Below are positions 61,960 through 64,000 of a stretch of 64,000 nt of DNA, one piece after another. Below the pieces are notes generated by a model that was not told where the DNA came from, made no database searches, and was given only the letters and a program-made list of their open reading frames with translations. The translations under genes and the position numbers were made by a program. The stretch covers positions 475,501-539,500 of the forward strand of contig NC_092603.1 in assembly GCF_047663525.1 (NCBI RefSeq), in the 5' to 3' direction. The stretch comes from Anas platyrhynchos (lineage: Eukaryota > Chordata > Aves > Anseriformes > Anatidae). Positions within the stretch are counted from its first letter, which is position 1. Every line of letters starts with the position of its first letter.

Positions 61960-64000
61960 GGCCCCAAAAAATTTTGGGGTGGGGGGGGGGTTGGGGTGAA
62001 ATTTTGGGGGTGAAGTTTTGGGGTGGGTGAATTTTGGGGGTGAAATTTTTGGGGTTAATGAATTTTGGGAACGAAGTTTTGGGGTGGTGAATTTTTGGGG
62101 TGGTTTGGGGGTTAGTACATTTTTGGGGTGAAATTTTTGGGGTTAGGGAATTTTTGGGGAGAGTTTTTGGGGTTAATGAATTTTGGGGGCGAAGTTTTGG
62201 GGTTAGTAAATTTTTGGGGTGAGGTTTTGGGGTGGGTGAATTTTGGGGGTGATATTTTTAGGGTTAGTGAATTTTTGGGGTGGGTGAATTTTTGGGGTGA
62301 AATTTTTGGGGTTATGAATTTTGGGGGTGAAGATTTGGGGTGGGGGAGTTTTGGGGGTGAAATTTTTGGGGTGAAGTTTTGGGGTGGGTGAATTTGGGGG
62401 GTGAAATTTTTGGGGTTAATGAATTTTGGGAACGAAGTTTTGGGGTGGTGAATTTTTGGGGTGGTTTTGGGGTTAGTACATTTTTGGGGTGAAATTTTTG
62501 GGGTTAGGGAATTTTTGGGGAGAGTTTTTGGGGTTAATGAATTTTGGGGGCGAAGTTTTGGGGTGGGGGAGTTTTGGGGGTGAAATTTTTGGGGTTAATG
62601 AATTTTGGGAACGAAGTTTTGGGGTGGTGAATTTTTGGGGTGGTTTTGGGGTTAGTACATTTTTGGGGTGAAATTTTTGGGGTTAGGGAATTTTTGGGGA
62701 GAGGTTTTGGGGTTAATGAATTTTGGGGGCGAAGTTTTGGGGTGGGGGAGTTTTGGGGGTGAAATTTTTGGGGTTAATGAATTTTGGGAACGAAGTTTTG
62801 GGGTGGTGAATTTTTGGGGTGGTTTTGGGGTTAATGAATTTTGGGGGCGAAATTTTGGGGTTAGTAAATTTTTGGGGTGAGGTTTTGGGGTGGGTGAATT
62901 TTGGGGGTGATATTTTTAGGGTTAGTGAATTTTTGGGGTGGGTGAATTTTTGGGGTGAAATTTTTGGGGTTATGAATTTTGGGGGTGAAGATTTGGGGTG
63001 GGGGAGTTTTGGGGGTGAAATTTTTGGGGTGAAGTTTTGGGGTGGGTGAATTTGGGGGGTGAAATTTTTGGGGTTAATGAATTTTGGGAACGAAGTTTTG
63101 GGGTGGTGAATTTTTGGGGTGGTTTTGGGGTTAGTACATTTTTGGGGTGAAATTTTTGGGGTTAGGGAATTTTTGGGGAGAGTTTTTGGGGTTAATGAAT
63201 TTTGGGGGCGAAGTTTTGGGGTGGGGGAGTTTTGGGGGTGAAATTTTTGGGGTTAATGAATTTTGGGAACGAAGTTTTGGGGTGGTGAATTTTTGGGGTG
63301 GTTTTGGGGTTAGTACATTTTTGGGGTGAAATTTTTGGGGTTAGGGAATTTTTGGGGAGAGGTTTTGGGGTTAATGAATTTTGGGGGCGAAGTTTTGGGG
63401 TGGGGGAGTTTTGGGGGTGAAATTTTTGGGGTTAATGAATTTTGGGAACGAAGTTTTGGGGTGGTGAATTTTTGGGGTGGTTTTGGGGTTAATGAATTTT
63501 GGGGGCGAAATTTTGGGGTTAGTAAATTTTTGGGGTGAGGTTTTGGGGTGGGTGAATTTTGGGGGTGATATTTTTAGGGTTAGTGAATTTTGGGGGTGGG
63601 TGAATTTTTGGGGTGAAATTTTTGGGGTTAGGGAATTTTGGGGGTGAAGATTTGGGGTGGGGGAGTTTTGGGGGTGAAATTTTTGGGGTGAGGTTTTGGG
63701 GTGAGTGAATTTTTGGGGTGAAATTTTTGGGATTAGTGAATTTTTGGGGTGAGTTTTTGGGGTTAGTGATTTTTTGGGGTGAAGTTTTGGGGTTAGTAAG
63801 TTTTTGGGGTGAGGTTTTGGGGTGGGTGAATTTTTGGGTAGTGAATTTTTGGGGTGAACTTTTGGGGTAAATTTTGGGGTATCAAATTTTTGGGTGAACT
63901 TTTGGGGTATTGAATTTTTTGGGGTGAACTTTTGGGGTAAAATTTTGGGGTAGTGAATTTTTGCGGTGAACTTTTGGGGTAAATTTTGGGGTATTGAATT
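61960..64000. repeat. ggggtgaatttttggggtga array with a 658-base higher-order duplication
   Basis: Short units (ggttttggggtgggtgaatt, ttgggggtgaaatttttggg). Long blocks repeat: sequence from about 62395 recurs from about 63053, 658 bases later, nearly unchanged to about 63700. The last 200 bases turn to ggggtgaacttttggggtaa. Intron of the right-hand KRAB-type gene, running off the window. Confidence 0.9.

Overview
This is a eukaryotic, very GC-rich window. The coding exons are intron-interrupted and tiny, and they are embedded in kilobase-long arrays of short tandem repeats. Exon content and the extreme minisatellite load point to a bird (or other sauropsid) microchromosome, most likely a small dot microchromosome. 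This is inferred from exon homology and base composition; no species can be named. No bacterial operon logic, tRNA, rRNA, CRISPR array or transposase gene was seen.

Layout. (1) 1-2300, + strand: last coding exon and 3'UTR of AGPAT1. (2) 2403-6443, - strand: EGFL8, tail-to-tail with AGPAT1 as in the human MHC class III region. Here it is reduced to six phase-compatible exons that encode EMI plus coiled coil and no EGF domains. (3) 8.75-20.5 kb, - strand: a C2H2 zinc-finger locus with KRAB-type exons (19.03 and 17.5 kb), fingers at 10.9 and 9.5 kb, and two first-exon-like segments sharing a 14-base promoter-proximal sequence (13.37 and 20.48 kb). (4) 21.4-38.6 kb, + strand: SH3BP5L, a RAB11 exchange-factor-family coiled-coil protein. 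All conserved exons are visible, and partial duplicates of exon junctions are scattered in its introns. (5) 48.7-40.9 kb, - strand: a KRAB-type zinc-finger gene with 14 intact fingers and an Asn-rich tail. (6) 51.0-55.4 kb, + strand: a second zinc-finger gene whose reading frame is broken many times. (7) 60.9 kb to the right edge, + strand: 5' exons of another KRAB-type gene, paralogous to gene 5, continuing out of the window.

The genes do not form a pathway. AGPAT1 makes phosphatidic acid at the ER, EGFL8 is a secreted EMI protein, SH3BP5L acts on RAB11 membrane traffic, and the KRAB/C2H2 genes are probable DNA-binding regulators. What unifies the window is the repeat biology. Nearly every intron and UTR is a different minisatellite, many arrays are open in several frames, and several arrays have captured and copied splice junctions. 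Coordinates were read by eye, so exon edges rest on AG/GT sites, phase agreement and remembered family sequences, not on alignments.
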